DNA of 64,000 nt from Colletes latitarsis (taxonomy: Eukaryota > Arthropoda > Insecta > Hymenoptera > Colletidae). Shown in pieces: positions 26,862 to 40,340 of this stretch (the stretch's first letter is position 1; every line of letters starts with the position of its first letter). The notes under the pieces were generated by a model that was not told the origin of the DNA, made no database searches, and saw only the letters and a program-made list of their open reading frames with translations. A program made the position numbers and the translations under genes. The stretch spans positions 11,065,672 through 11,129,671 of the forward strand of contig NC_135134.1 in the NCBI RefSeq assembly GCF_051014445.1, given 5' to 3'.

Positions 26862-29476
26862 GAAACCAAAAATGGCCCAGAATCTGGCCATCAAGTATGA
26901 GAAATATGCGAAAGTATGAGCCTGATGAGTGCAAATCCCTGACCTAACCTAGACCTAACATGCGTTATCCTCTAAAATATCGATCGAAACCAGGTTTAAT
27001 CGACTGTTTCAGTGTGGTACCACATTACTACGTGATCCAATCCAGAAAGAGCCCAGAATCTGGCCATCAAGTAAGAGATATATGCGAAAGTATGAGCCTG
27101 ATGAGTGCAAATCCCAGAACTAACCTAGACGTAACATGTGTTATCCTCTAAAATATTGATAGAAACCAAGCTTAATTGTCTGTTTCAGTGTGATACCACA
27201 TTACCACGTGATCCAAACCAGAAAAAGCCCGGGATCTGGCCAACAAGTATGCGGAAAATGCGAAAGTATGAGCCTGATGAGTGCATATCCCATACCTAAC
27301 CTAGACCTAACATGCATTATCCTCTAAAATATTGATCGTGACCAGGCTCAGTCGACTGTTTTTGTGTGGTACCACATTACTACGTGATCCAAACCAGAAA
27401 AAGCCCAGAATCTGGCATCAAGTATGAGAAATATGCGAAAGTATGAGCCTGATGAGTGCAAATCCCAGAACTAACCTAGACGTAACATGTGTTATCCTCT
27501 AAAATATTGATAGAAACCATGCTTAATTGTCTGTTTCAGTGTGGTACCAATTTACCACGTGATCCAAACCAGAAAAAACCCGGGTTCTGTTCAACAAGTA
27601 TGTGAGGAATGCGAAAGTATGACCCAGATGAGTGCAAATCCGAGGCCTAACCTAGACCTAACATGTGTTATCCTCTAAAATATTGATCGAAACCAGGTTT
27701 AATGGTCTGCTTCAGTGTGGTACCACATTACTGCGTGATCCAATCCAAAAAAAGCAAAGGATCTGGCTAACAAGTAAGAGAAATATGCGAAAGTATGAGC
27801 ATGATGAGAGCAAATCCCAGACCTAACCTAGGCCTAACATGCGTTATCCTCTAAAATATCGATCGAAACCAGGTTTAATCGACTGTTTCAGTGTGGTACC
27901 ACATTACTGTGTGATCCAAACCAGAAAAAGCAAAGGATCTGGCCATCAAGTAAGAGATATATGCGAAAGTATGAGCCTGATGAGAGCAAATCCCGGACCT
28001 AACATAGACCCAACATGCGTTACCCTCTAAAATATGGATCGAAACCAGGTTTAATTGACTGTTTCAGTGTGGTACCACACTACTATGTGATCCATACCAG
28101 AAAAAACCCGGGATCTGTTCAAGAAATATGTGTAGAATGCGAAAGTATGAGACTGATGAGGTCAAATCCCATACCTAATCCAGACCTAACATGCGTTATC
28201 CACTAAAATATTGACCGTGACCAGGCTTAGTCGACTGTTTCAGTGTGGTACCACATTACTACGTGATTCAACCCAGAAAAAGCCCAGAATCTGGCCATCA
28301 AGTAAGAGATATATGCGAAAGTATGAGCCTGTTGAGGGCAAATCCTACACCCAACTCAGACTTAACATGTGTCATCCTGTAAAATATTGATCGAAACCAG
28401 GTTTAATGGACTGTTTCAGTATGATACCACATAACTACGTGATCCAAACCAGTGAAAGCCCAGGATCTGGCCAACATGCATGAGAAATATGCGAAAATAT
28501 GACCCTGATGAAGTCAAATCCCAGACCTAACACTGACCTAACATGCATTATCCTCTAAAATTTTGATCGAAACCAGGTTTAATGGACTGTTTCAGTGTGG
28601 TACCACATTACTACGTGATCCAAACCAAAAAAAGACCAGAATCTGGCCAACAAGTATGAGAAATATGCGAAAGTATGACCCTGATGAGGGAAAATCCCAG
28701 ACCTAATCCAGACCTAACATGCGTTATCCTCTAAAATATCGATCGAAACAAGTTTTAATCGACTGTTTCAGTGTGGTACCACACTACTATGTGATCCATA
28801 CCAGAAAAAACCCAGGATCTGTTCAAGAAGTATGTGAAGAATGCGAAAGTATGAGACTGATGAGGTCAAATCCCATACCTAATCCAGAGCTAACATGCGT
28901 TATCCACTAAAATATTGATCGTGACCAGGCTTAGTCGACTGTTTCAGTGTGGTACCACATTACCATGTGATCCAATCCAGAAAGAGCCTAGAATCTGGCC
29001 ATCAAGTAAGAGATATATGCGAAAGTATGAGCCTGATGAGAGCAAATCCAAGACCCAACTCAGACTTAACATGTGTTATCCTCTAAAATATTGATCGAAA
29101 CCAGGTTTAATGGACTGTTTCAGTGTGGTACCACATTTCTACGTGATCCAAACCAGAAAACGCCCGGGATCTTGCCAACAAGTATGCGGAAAATGCGAAA
29201 GTATGAGCCTGATTTGGGCAAATCCCAGACCTAATCCAGGCCTAACATGCGTTTTCCCCTAAAATATTGATCGAGACCAGGTGTAGTCGACTGCTTCAGT
29301 GTGGTACCACATTGCTACGTGATCCAAACCAGAAAAAACCCGGGTTCTGTTCAACAAGTATGTGAAGAATGCGAAAGTGTGAGCCTGATGGGGGCAAATC
29401 CCGGACCTAACATAGACCTAACATCCGTTTTCCTCTAAAATATTGATCGAAACCAGGTTTAATGGCCTGTTTCAGC
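26310..29476 (+). repeat. HOR family B, first 18-monomer copy (3167 bp)
   Basis: Landmark monomers at 26432, 26960, 27839, 28015 and 28719 recur at 29599, 30127, 31006, 31182 and 31886, all 3167 bp later. The unit is one base short of 18 x 176 because of a 175 bp monomer (aatctggcatcaag near 27411). A private difference is gacctaaaatg near 26600, against gacctaacatg in the next copy. Its monomers mix classes also found in families A and F. Confidence 0.94.
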
Positions 29477-32400
29477 GTGGTACCACATTACTACGTGATC
29501 CAAACCAAAAAAAGACCAGAATCTGGCCAACAAGTATGAGAAATATGCGAAAGTATGACCCTGATGAGGGAAAATCCCAGACCTAATCCAGACCTAACAT
29601 GTGTTATCCTCTAAAATATCGATCGAAACAAGTTTTAATCGACTGTTTCAGTGTGGTACCACACTACTATGTGATCCATACCAGAAAAAACCCAGGATCT
29701 GTTCAAGAAGTATGTGAAGAATGCGAAAGTATGAGACTGATGAGGTCAAATCCCATACCTAATCCAGACCTAACATGCGTTATCCACTAAAATATTGATC
29801 GTGACCTGGCTTAGTCGACTGTTTCAGTGTGGTACCAAATTACTACGTGATCCAATCCAAAAAAAGCCCAGAATCTGCCCATCAAGTAAGAGATATATGC
29901 GAAAGTGTGAGCCTGATGAGGGCAAATCCTAGACCCAACTCAGACTTAACATGTGTTATCCTCTAAAATATTGATCGAAACCAGGTTTAATGGACTGTTT
30001 CAGTATGATACCACATAACTACGTGATCGAAACCAAAAATGGCCCAGAATCTGGCCATCAAGTATGAGAAATATGCGAAAGTATGAGCCTGATGAGTGCA
30101 AATCCCTGACCTAACCTAGACCTAACATGCGTTATCCTCTAAAATATCGATCGAAACCAGGTTTAATCGACTGTTTCAGTGTGGTACCACATTACTACGT
30201 GATCCAATCCAGAAAGAGCCCAGAATCTGGCCATCAAGTAAGAGATATATGCGAAAGTATGAGCCTGATGAGTGCAAATCCCAGAACTAACCTAGACGTA
30301 ACATGTGTTATCCTCTAAAATATTGATAGAAACCAAGCTTAATTGTCTGTTTCAGTGTGATACCACATTACCACGTGATCCAAACCAGAAAAAGCCCGGG
30401 ATCTGGCCAACAAGTATGCGGAAAATGCGAAAGTATGAGCCTGATGAGTGCATATCCCATACCTAACCTAGACCTAACATGCATTATCCTCTAAAATATT
30501 GATCGTGACCAGGCTCAGTCGACTGTTTTTGTGTGGTACCACATTACTACGTGATCCAAACCAGAAAAAGCCCAGAATCTGGCATCAAGTATGAGAAATA
30601 TGCGAAAGTATGAGCCTGATGAGTGCAAATCCCAGAACTAACCTAGACGTAACATGTGTTATCCTCTAAAATATTGATAGAAACCATGCTTAATTGTCTG
30701 TTTCAGTGTGGTACCAATTTACCACGTGATCCAAACCAGAAAAAACCCGGGTTCTGTTCAACAAGTATGTGAGGAATGCGAAAGTATGACCCAGATGAGT
30801 GCAAATCCGAGGCCTAACCTAGACCTAACATGTGTTATCCTCTAAAATATTGATCGAAACCAGGTTTAATGGTCTGCTTCAGTGTGGTACCACATTACTG
30901 CGTGATCCAATCCAAAAAAAGCAAAGGATCTGGCTAACAAGTAAGAGAAATATGCGAAAGTATGAGCATGATGAGAGCAAATCCCAGACCTAACCTAGGC
31001 CTAACATGCGTTATCCTCTAAAATATCGATCGAAACCAGGTTTAATCGACTGTTTCAGTGTGGTACCACATTACTGTGTGATCCAAACCAGAAAAAGCAA
31101 AGGATCTGGCCATCAAGTAAGAGATATATGCGAAAGTATGAGCCTGATGAGAGCAAATCCCGGACCTAACATAGACCCAACATGCGTTACCCTCTAAAAT
31201 ATGGATCGAAACCAGGTTTAATTGACTGTTTCAGTGTGGTACCACACTACTATGTGATCCATACCAGAAAAAACCCGGGATCTGTTCAAGAAATATGTGT
31301 AGAATGCGAAAGTATGAGACTGATGAGGTCAAATCCCATACCTAATCCAGACCTAACATGCGTTATCCACTAAAATATTGACCGTGACCAGGCTTAGTCG
31401 ACTGTTTCAGTGTGGTACCACATTACTACGTGATTCAACCCAGAAAAAGCCCAGAATCTGGCCATCAAGTAAGAGATATATGCGAAAGTATGAGCCTGTT
31501 GAGGGCAAATCCTACACCCAACTCAGACTTAACATGTGTCATCCTGTAAAATATTGATCGAAACCAGGTTTAATGGACTGTTTCAGTATGATACCACATA
31601 ACTACGTGATCCAAACCAGTGAAAGCCCAGGATCTGGCCAACATGCATGAGAAATATGCGAAAATATGACCCTGATGAAGTCAAATCCCAGACCTAACAC
31701 TGACCTAACATGCATTATCCTCTAAAATTTTGATCGAAACCAGGTTTAATGGACTGTTTCAGTGTGGTACCACATTACTACGTGATCCAAACCAAAAAAA
31801 GACCAGAATCTGGCCAACAAGTATGAGAAATATGCGAAAGTATGACCCTGATGAGGGAAAATCCCAGACCTAATCCAGACCTAACATGCGTTATCCTCTA
31901 AAATATCGATCGAAACAAGTTTTAATCGACTGTTTCAGTGTGGTACCACACTACTATGTGATCCATACCAGAAAAAACCCAGGATCTGTTCAAGAAGTAT
32001 GTGAAGAATGCGAAAGTATGAGACTGATGAGGTCAAATCCCATACCTAATCCAGAGCTAACATGCGTTATCCACTAAAATATTGATCGTGACCAGGCTTA
32101 GTCGACTGTTTCAGTGTGGTACCACATTACCATGTGATCCAATCCAGAAAGAGCCTAGAATCTGGCCATCAAGTAAGAGATATATGCGAAAGTATGAGCC
32201 TGATGAGAGCAAATCCAAGACCCAACTCAGACTTAACATGTGTTATCCTCTAAAATATTGATCGAAACCAGGTTTAATGGACTGTTTCAGTGTGGTACCA
32301 CATTTCTACGTGATCCAAACCAGAAAACGCCCGGGATCTTGCCAACAAGTATGCGGAAAATGCGAAAGTATGAGCCTGATTTGGGCAAATCCCAGACCTA

Positions 32401-32657
32401 ATCCAGGCCTAACATGCGTTTTCCCCTAAAATATTGATCGAGACCAGGTGTAGTCGACTGCTTCAGTGTGGTACCACATTGCTACGTGATCCAAACCAGA
32501 AAAAACCCGGGTTCTGTTCAACAAGTATGTGAAGAATGCGAAAGTGTGAGCCTGATGGGGGCAAATCCCGGACCTAACATAGACCTAACATCCGTTTTCC
32601 TCTAAAATATTGATCGAAACCAGGTTTAATGGCCTGTTTCAGCGTGGTACCACATTA
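29477..32657 (+). repeat. HOR family B, second 18-monomer copy
   Basis: A near-identical tandem copy of 26310-29490 at offset 3167. Upstream of 29477 the two sides differ (ggcctgtttcagcg against ggactgtttcagtg). The end of the copy stays identical to the end of the first copy until 32657 and diverges at 32658 (acattaaca against acattacta). The exchange point is therefore confined to 29477-29490, gtggtaccacatta, which contains the GGTACC palindrome. The low divergence indicates a very recent event. Confidence 0.94.
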
Positions 32658-34213
32658 ACACGTGATCCAATCCAGAAAGAGCCCAGAATCTGGCCATCAA
32701 GTAAGAGATATATGCGAAAGTATGAGCCTGATGGGGGCAAATCCTACATCCAACTCAGACTTAACATGTGTTATCCTCTAAAATATTGATCGAAACCAGG
32801 TTTAATGGACTGTTTCAGTGTCATACCACATTACCACGTGATCCGAACCAGAAAAAGCCCGGGATCTGGCCAACAAGTATGCGGAAAATGCGAAAGTATG
32901 AGCCTGATGAGGTCAAATCCCCGACCTAATCCAGACCTAACATGCGTTTTCCCCTAAAATATTGATCGAGACCAGGTTTAGTCGACTGTTTCAGTGTGGT
33001 ACCACAGTACTAAGTGATCCAAACCAGAAAAAGCCCAGGATCTGGCCATCAAGTATGAGAAATATGCGAAAGTATGAGCCTGATGAGTGCAAATCCCAGA
33101 CCTAACCTAGACCTAACATGTGTTATCCTCTAAAATATTGATCGTGACCAGGTTTAGTCGACTGTCTCAGTGTGGTACCACATTACTACGTGATCCAAAC
33201 CAGAAAAAGGCCAGGATCTGGCCATCAAGTATGAGAAATATGCGAAAGTATGAGCCTGATGAGTGCAAATCCCAGACCTAACCCAGACCTAACATGCGTT
33301 ATCCTCTAAAATATTGATCGAGACCAGGTTTAATCGACTGTTTCAGTGTGGTCCCACCTTACTACGTGATCCAAGCCAAAAAAAGCCCAGAATCTGGCCA
33401 ACAAGTATGAGAAATATGCGAAAGTATGAGCCTGATGAGAGCAAATCCCAGACCTAACATAGACCTGACATGCGTTATCCTCTAAAATATTGATCGAAAC
33501 CAGGTTTAATGGACAGTTTCAGTGTGGTACCACATTACTATGTGATCAAAACCAGAAAAAACCCAGGATCTGGCCAACAAGAATGTGAAGAATGCGAAAG
33601 TATGAGACTGAAGAGGGCAAATCCCAGACCTAACCCAGACCTAACAAGAGTTATCTTCTAAATTATTGATCAAAACCAGGTTTAATTGTCTGTTTCAGTG
33701 TGATACCACATTCCCACGTGATCCAAACCAGAAAAAGCCCGGGATCTGGCCAACAAGTATGCGGAAAATGCGAAAGTATGAGCCTGATGAGGGCAAATCC
33801 CAGACCTAATCCAGACCTAACATGCGTCATCCTCTAAAATATTGATCGAAACCAGGTTTAATGGTCTGCTTCAGCGTGGAACCGCATTACTACGTGATCG
33901 AAACCAAAAAAGGCCCAGAATCTGGCCATCAAGTATGAGAAATATGCGAAAGTATGAGCCTGATGAGTGCAAATCCCAGACCTAACCTAGACCTAACATG
34001 CATTATCCTCCAAAATATTGATCGTGACCAGGTTTAGTCGACTGTTTCAGTGTGGTACACCATTCCTACGTAATCCAAACCAAAAAAAGCCCAGAATCTG
34101 GCCATCAAGTATGAGAAATATGCGAAAGTATGAGCCTGATGAGGGCAAATCCCAGAGCTAATCCAGACCTAACTTGCGTTATGCTCTAAAATATTGATCG
34201 AGACCAGGTTTAG
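32658..34213 (+). repeat. Mosaic satellite segment shared with 41.6-42.7 kb
   Basis: The stretch 32620-33683 is repeated at 41596-42659 with an offset of 8976 bp (51 monomers). Shared private changes include accacagtactaag (33001 and 41977) and aacaagagttatcttctaaa (33640s and 42620s). The two part after atcaaaaccagg. The remainder to 34213 resembles monomers at about 9000-9230 in family A (for example tggtacaccattcctacg near 34055, against tggtacaacattcctacg near 9062). Confidence 0.82.
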
Positions 34214-36377
34214 TCGACAGTTTCAGTGTGGTACCACATTACTACGTGGTCCATACCAGAAAAAGCCCAGGATCTGGCCATCAAGTATGAGAAATATGCG
34301 AAAGTATGAGCCTGATGAGTGCAAATCCCAGACCTAACCTAGACCTAACATGCATTATCCTCAAAAATATTGATCGTGACCAGGTTTAGTCGACTGTTTC
34401 AGTGTGGTACCACATTCCTACGTGATCCAAACCAGAAAAAGCCCAGAATCTGGCCATCAAGTATGAGAAATATGCGACAGTATGAGCCTGATGAGTGCAA
34501 ATCCCAGACCTAACCTAGACCTAACATGCATTATCGTCAAAAATATTGATCGTGACCAGGTTTAGTCGACTGTTTCAGTGTGGTACCACATTCCTACGTG
34601 ATCCAAACCAGAAAAAGTCCAGAATCTGGCCATCAAGTATGAGAAATATGCGAAAGTATGAGCCTGATGAGTGCAAATCCCAGACCTAACCTAGACCTAA
34701 CATGTGTTATCCTCTAAAATATTGATCGTGACCAGGTTTAGTCGACTGTTTCAGTGTGGTGCCACACAACTACGTGATCCAAACCAGAAAAAGCGCAGGA
34801 TCTGGCCACCAAGTACGAGAAATATGCAAAAGTATGAGCCTGATGAGAGCAAATCCCAGACCTAACCAAGACCTAACATGCGTTATCCTCTAAAATATTG
34901 ACCGAGACCAGGTTTGGTCGACTGTTTCAGTGTGGTACCTCATTACTACGTGATCCAAACCAAAAAAAGCCCAAAATCTGGCAATCAAGTATGAGAAATA
35001 TGCAAAAGTATGAGCCTGAAGGGGGCAAATCCCAGACCTAATCCAGACCTAACATGCGTTATCCTCTAAAATATTGATCGAGACCAGGTTTAGTCGACTG
35101 TTTCAATGTGGTACCACATTACTACGTGGTCCATACCAGAAAAAGCCCAGGATCTGGCCATCAAGTATGAGAAATATGCGAAAGTATGAGCCTGATCAGT
35201 GCAAATCCCAGACCTAACCTAAACCTAACATGCATTATCCTCAAAAATATTGATCGTGACCAGGTTTAATGGTCTGTTTCAGTGTGGTACCACATTACTG
35301 CGTGATCCAAACCAAAAAAAGCCCAGAATCTGGCCATCAAGTATGAGAAACTTGCGAAAGTATGAGCCTGATGAGAGCAAATCCCAGACCTAACCTAGAC
35401 CTAACATGCGTTATCCTCTAAAATATTGACCCAGACCAGGTTTAGTCGACTATTTCTGTGTGGTACCACATTACTACGTGATCCAAAGCAGAAAAAGGCC
35501 AGGATCTGGCCATCAAGTATGAGAAATATGCGAAAGTATGAGCCTGATGAGGGAAAATCCCAGACCTAATCCAGACCTAACATGCGTTATCCTCTAAAAT
35601 ATCGTTCGAAACAAGTTTTAATCGACTGTTTCAGTGTGGTACCACACTACTATGTGATCCATACCAGAAAAAACCCAGGATCTGTTCAAGAAGTATGTGA
35701 AGAATGCGAAAGTATGAGACTGATGAGGGCAAATCCCATACCTAATCCAGACCTAACATGCATTATCCACTAAAATATCGATCGTGACCAGGCCTAGTCG
35801 ACTGTTTCGGTGTGGTACCACATTACTACATGATCCAATCCAGAAAAAGCCCAGAATCTGGCCATCAGGTAAGAGATATATGCGAAAGTATGAGCCTGAT
35901 GACTGCAAATCCCAACCCTAACATAGACCTAACATGCGTTATGCTCTAAAATATTGATCGAGACCAGGTTTAGTCGACTGTTTCAGTGTGGTACCACATT
36001 ACTACGTGATCAAAGCCAAAAAAAGCCCAGAATCTAGCCATCAAGTATGAGAAATATGCGAAAGTATGAGCCTGATGAGTACAAGTCCCAGAACTAACCT
36101 AGACCTAACATGTGTTATCCTCTAAAATATTGATCGAGACCAGGTTTAATTTGACAGTTTCAGTGTGGTACCACATAACTACGTGATCCAAACCAGAGAA
36201 AGCCCAGGATCTGGCCAACAAGCATGAGAAATATGCGAAAGTATGAGCATGATGAGAGCAAGTCCCAGACCTAACCTAGTCCTAACATGCGTTATCCTCT
36301 AAAATATTGATTGTGCCCGGGTTTAGTCGACTGTTTCGGTGTGGTACCACATTACTACGTGATCCAATCCAGAAAAA
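34214..36377 (+). repeat. Block F, second copy
   Basis: Nearly identical to 18551 onward, with one additional monomer (near 35934-36109) whose ttatgctctaaa and gatcaaagcc features are typical of family A (compare 6900-7000). It ends in a sharp switch: left of 36369-36377 (ccagaaaaa) the sequence follows 20460-20540, and right of it, it follows family A about 21590 onward. This is a clear recombination joint in register. Confidence 0.87.
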
Positions 36378-38999
36378 ACACAGGATCTCTTCAACAGGTA
36401 TGTGAAGAATGCGACAGTGTGAGCCTGATGAGGGCAAATCCAAGGCCTAACCAAGACCTATCATGCGTTATCCCCTAAAATGTTGATCGAAACCAGGTTT
36501 AATGGACTGTTTCAGTGTGGTACCACATTTCTACGTGATCCAAACCAAAAAAAGACCAGAATCTGGCCAACAAGTATGAGAAATATGCGAAAGTATGAGC
36601 CTGATGGGGCAAATCCAAGGCCTAACCTAGACCTAACATGCGTTATCCTCCAAAATATTCATCGAAACCAGGTTTAATTGACTGTTTCAGTGTGGTACCA
36701 CATTTCTACGTGATCCAAACCAGAAAGAACCCCTCGATCAGGTCAACATGTATGTTAAAACTGCGAAAATATGACCCTGATAAAGTCAAATCCCAGACCC
36801 AACACAGACCTAACATGCATTATCCTCTAAAATTTTGATCGAAACCAGGTTTAATGGACTGTTTCAGTGTGGTACCACATTACTACGTGATCCAAACCAA
36901 AAAAAGACCAGAATCTGGCCAACAAGTATGAGAAATATGCGAAAGTATGACCCTGATGAGGGAAAATCCCAGACCTAACCTAGACTTAACATGTGTTCTC
37001 CTCTAAAATATTGATCGAAACCAGGTTTAATGGACTGTTTCAGTACGATACCACATTACCACGTGATCGAAACGAGAAAAAGCCCGGGAGCTGGCCAACA
37101 AGTATGCGGAAAATGTGAATGTATAAGCCTGATGAGAGCAAATCCCAGACCTAACATAGACCTAACATGCGTTATCCTCCAAAATATTGATCGAAACCAG
37201 GTTTAATGGACTGTTTCAGTGTGGTTCCTCATTACTACGTGATCCAAACCAAAAAAAGCCCAGAGTCTGGCCATCAAGTATGAGAAATATGCGAAAGTAT
37301 GAGCCTGATGAGTGCAAATCCCAGACCTAACCTAGACCTAACATGCATTATCCTCAAAAATATTGATCGTGTCCAGGTTTAGTCGACTGTTTCAGTGTGG
37401 TACAACATTCCTACGTGATCCAAGCCAAAAAAAGCCCAGAATCTGGCCATCAAGTATGAGACATATGCGAAAGTATGAGCCTGATGAGGGCAAATCCCAG
37501 AGCTAATCCAGACCTAACATGCGTTATGCTCTAAAATATTGATCGAGACCAGGTTTAGTCGACAGTTTCAGTGTGGTACCACATTACTACGTGGTCCATA
37601 CCAGAAAAAGCCCAGGATCTGGCCATCAAGTATGAGAAATATGCGAAAGTATGAGCCTGATGAGTGCAAATCCCAGACCTAACCTAGACCTAACATGCAT
37701 TATCCTCAAAAATATTGATCGTGACCAGGTTTAGTCGACTGTATCAGTGTGGTACCACATTCCTACGTGATCCAAACCAGAAAAAGCCCAGAATCTGGCC
37801 ATCAAGTAAGAGATATATGCGAAAGTATGAGCCTGATGAGGGCAAATCCTACACCCAACTCAGACTTAACATGTGTCATCCTGTAAAATATTGATCGAAA
37901 CCAGGTTTTATGGACTGTTTCGGTATGATACCACATAACTACGTGATCCAAACCAGTGAAAGCCCAGGATCTGGCCAACATGCATGAGAAATATGCGAAA
38001 ATATGACCCTGATGAAGTCAAATCCCAGACCTAACACAGACCTAACATGCATTATCCTCTAAAATTTTGATCGAAACCAGGTTTAATGGACTGTTTCAGT
38101 GTGGTACCACATTACTACGTGATCCAAACCAAAAAAAGACCAGAATCTGGCCAACAAGTATGAGAAATATGCGAAAGTATGACCCTGATGAGGGAAAATC
38201 CCAGAGCTAATCCAGACCTAACATGTGTTATCCTCTAAAATATCGATCGAAACAAGTTTTAATCGACTGTTTCAGTGTGGTACCACACTACTATGTGATC
38301 CATACCAGAAAAAACCCAGGATCTGTTCAAGAAGTATGTGAAGAATGCGAAAGTATGAGACTGATGAGGTCAAATCCCATACCTAATCCAGACCTAACAT
38401 GCGTTATCCACTAAAATATTGATCGTGACCTGGCTTAGTCGACTGTTTCAGTGTGGTACCAAATTACTACGTGATCCAATCCAAAAAAAGCCCAGAATCT
38501 GCCCATCAAGTAAGAGATATATGCGAAAGTGTGAGCCTGATGAGGGCAAATCCTAGACCCAACTCAGACTTAACATGTGTTATCCTCTAAAATATTGATC
38601 GAAACCAGGTTTAATGGACTGTTTCAGTATGATACCACATAACTACGTGATCCAAACCAGTGAAAGCCCAGGATCTGGCCAACATGCATGAGAAATATGC
38701 GAAAGTATGAGCATGATGAGAGCAAATCCCAGACCTAACCTAGACCTAACATTCGTTATCCTTTGAAATGTTGACCCAGGCTAGGTTTAAATGACTGTTT
38801 CAGTGTGGTACCACATTACCACGTGATCCAATCCAGAAAGAGCCGAGAATCTGGCCATCAAGTAAGAGATATATGCGAAAGTATGAGCCTGATGGGGGCA
38901 AATCCAAGACCCAACTCAGACTTAACATGTGTTATCCTCAAAAATATTGATCGAAACCAGGTTTAATGGACTGTTTCAGTATGATACCGCATTACTACG
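36378..38999 (+). repeat. HOR family A, partial copy 5
   Basis: It carries the family A landmarks 36480, the marker monomer 36638, and 38223, spaced as in copies 2-4 (36638 to 38223 is 1585 bp, as for 8303 to 9888). Unlike copy 4 it keeps the two monomers with tcgttatcctttgaaatg near 38754, also present near 18160. Only the right part of the family A unit is present. Confidence 0.88.
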
Positions 39000-40340
39000 T
39001 GATCGAAACCAAAAATGGCCCAGAATCTGGCCATCAAGTATGAGAAATATGCGAAAGTATGAGCCTGATGAGTGCAAATCCCTGACCTAACCTAGACCCA
39101 ACATGCGTTATCCTCTAAAATATCGATCGAAACCAGGTTTAATCGACTGTTTCAGTGTGGTACCACATTACTACGTGATCCAATCCAGAAAGAGCCCAGA
39201 ATCTGGCCATCAAGTAAGAGATATATGCGAAAGTATGAGCCTGATGAGTGCAAATCCCAGAACTAACCTAGACGTAACATGTGTTATCCTCTAAAATATT
39301 GATAGAAACCAAGCTTAATTGTCTGTTTCAGTGTGATACCACATTACCACGTGATCCAAACCAGAAAAAGCCCGGGATCTGGCCAACAAGTATGCGGAAA
39401 ATGCGAAAGTATGAGCCTGATGAGTGCATATCCCATACCTAACCTAGACCTAACATGCATTATCCTCTAAAATATTGATCGTGACCAGGCTCAGTCGACT
39501 GTTTTTGTGTGGTACCACATTACTACGTGATCCAAACCAGAAAAAGCCCAGAATCTGGCATCAAGTATGAGAAATATGCGAAAGTATGAGCCTGATGAGT
39601 GCAAATCCCAGAACTAACCTAGACGTAACATGTGTTATCCTCTAAAATATTGATAGAAACCATGCTTAATTGTCTGTTTCAGTGTGGTACCAATTTACCA
39701 CGTGATCCAAACCAGAAAAAACCCGGGTTCTGTTCAACAAGTATGTGAGGAATGCGAAAGTATGACCCAGATGAGTGCAAATCCGAGGCCTAACCTAGAC
39801 CTAACATGTGTTATCCTCTAAAATATTGATCGAAACCAGGTTTAATGGTCTGCTTCAGTGTGGTACCACATTACTGCGTGATCCAATCCAAAAAAAGCAA
39901 AGGATCTGGCTAACAAGTAAGAGAAATATGCGAAAGTATGAGCATGATGAGAGCAAATCCCAGACCTAACCTAGGCCTAACATGCGTTATCCTCTAAAAT
40001 ATCGATCGAAACCAGGTTTAATCGACTGTTTCAGTGTGGTATCACATTACTGTGTGATCCAAACCAGAAAAAGCACAGGATCTGGCCATCAAGTAAGAGA
40101 TATATGCGAAAGTATGAGCCTGATGAGAGCAAATGCCGGACCTAACATAGACCCAACATGCGTTACCCTCTAAAATATGGATCGAAACCAGGTTTAATTG
40201 ACTGTTTCAGTGTGGTACCACACTACTATGTGATCCATACCAGAAAAAACCCAGGATCTGTTCAAGAAATATGTGTAGAATGCGAAAGTATGAGACTGAT
40301 GAGGTCAAATCCCATACCTAATCCAGAGGTAACATGCGTT
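39000..40340 (+). repeat. HOR family B, partial third copy
   Basis: Landmarks at 39103, 39982 and 40158 have the same spacings (879 and 176 bp) as in the two complete family B copies, including the 175 bp monomer with aatctggcatcaag near 39550. Near 40340 it jumps from the monomer following 40158 to sequence like 28910 onward, losing three monomers in register. Small private changes include gtggtatcacattactgtg near 40037. Confidence 0.86.
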
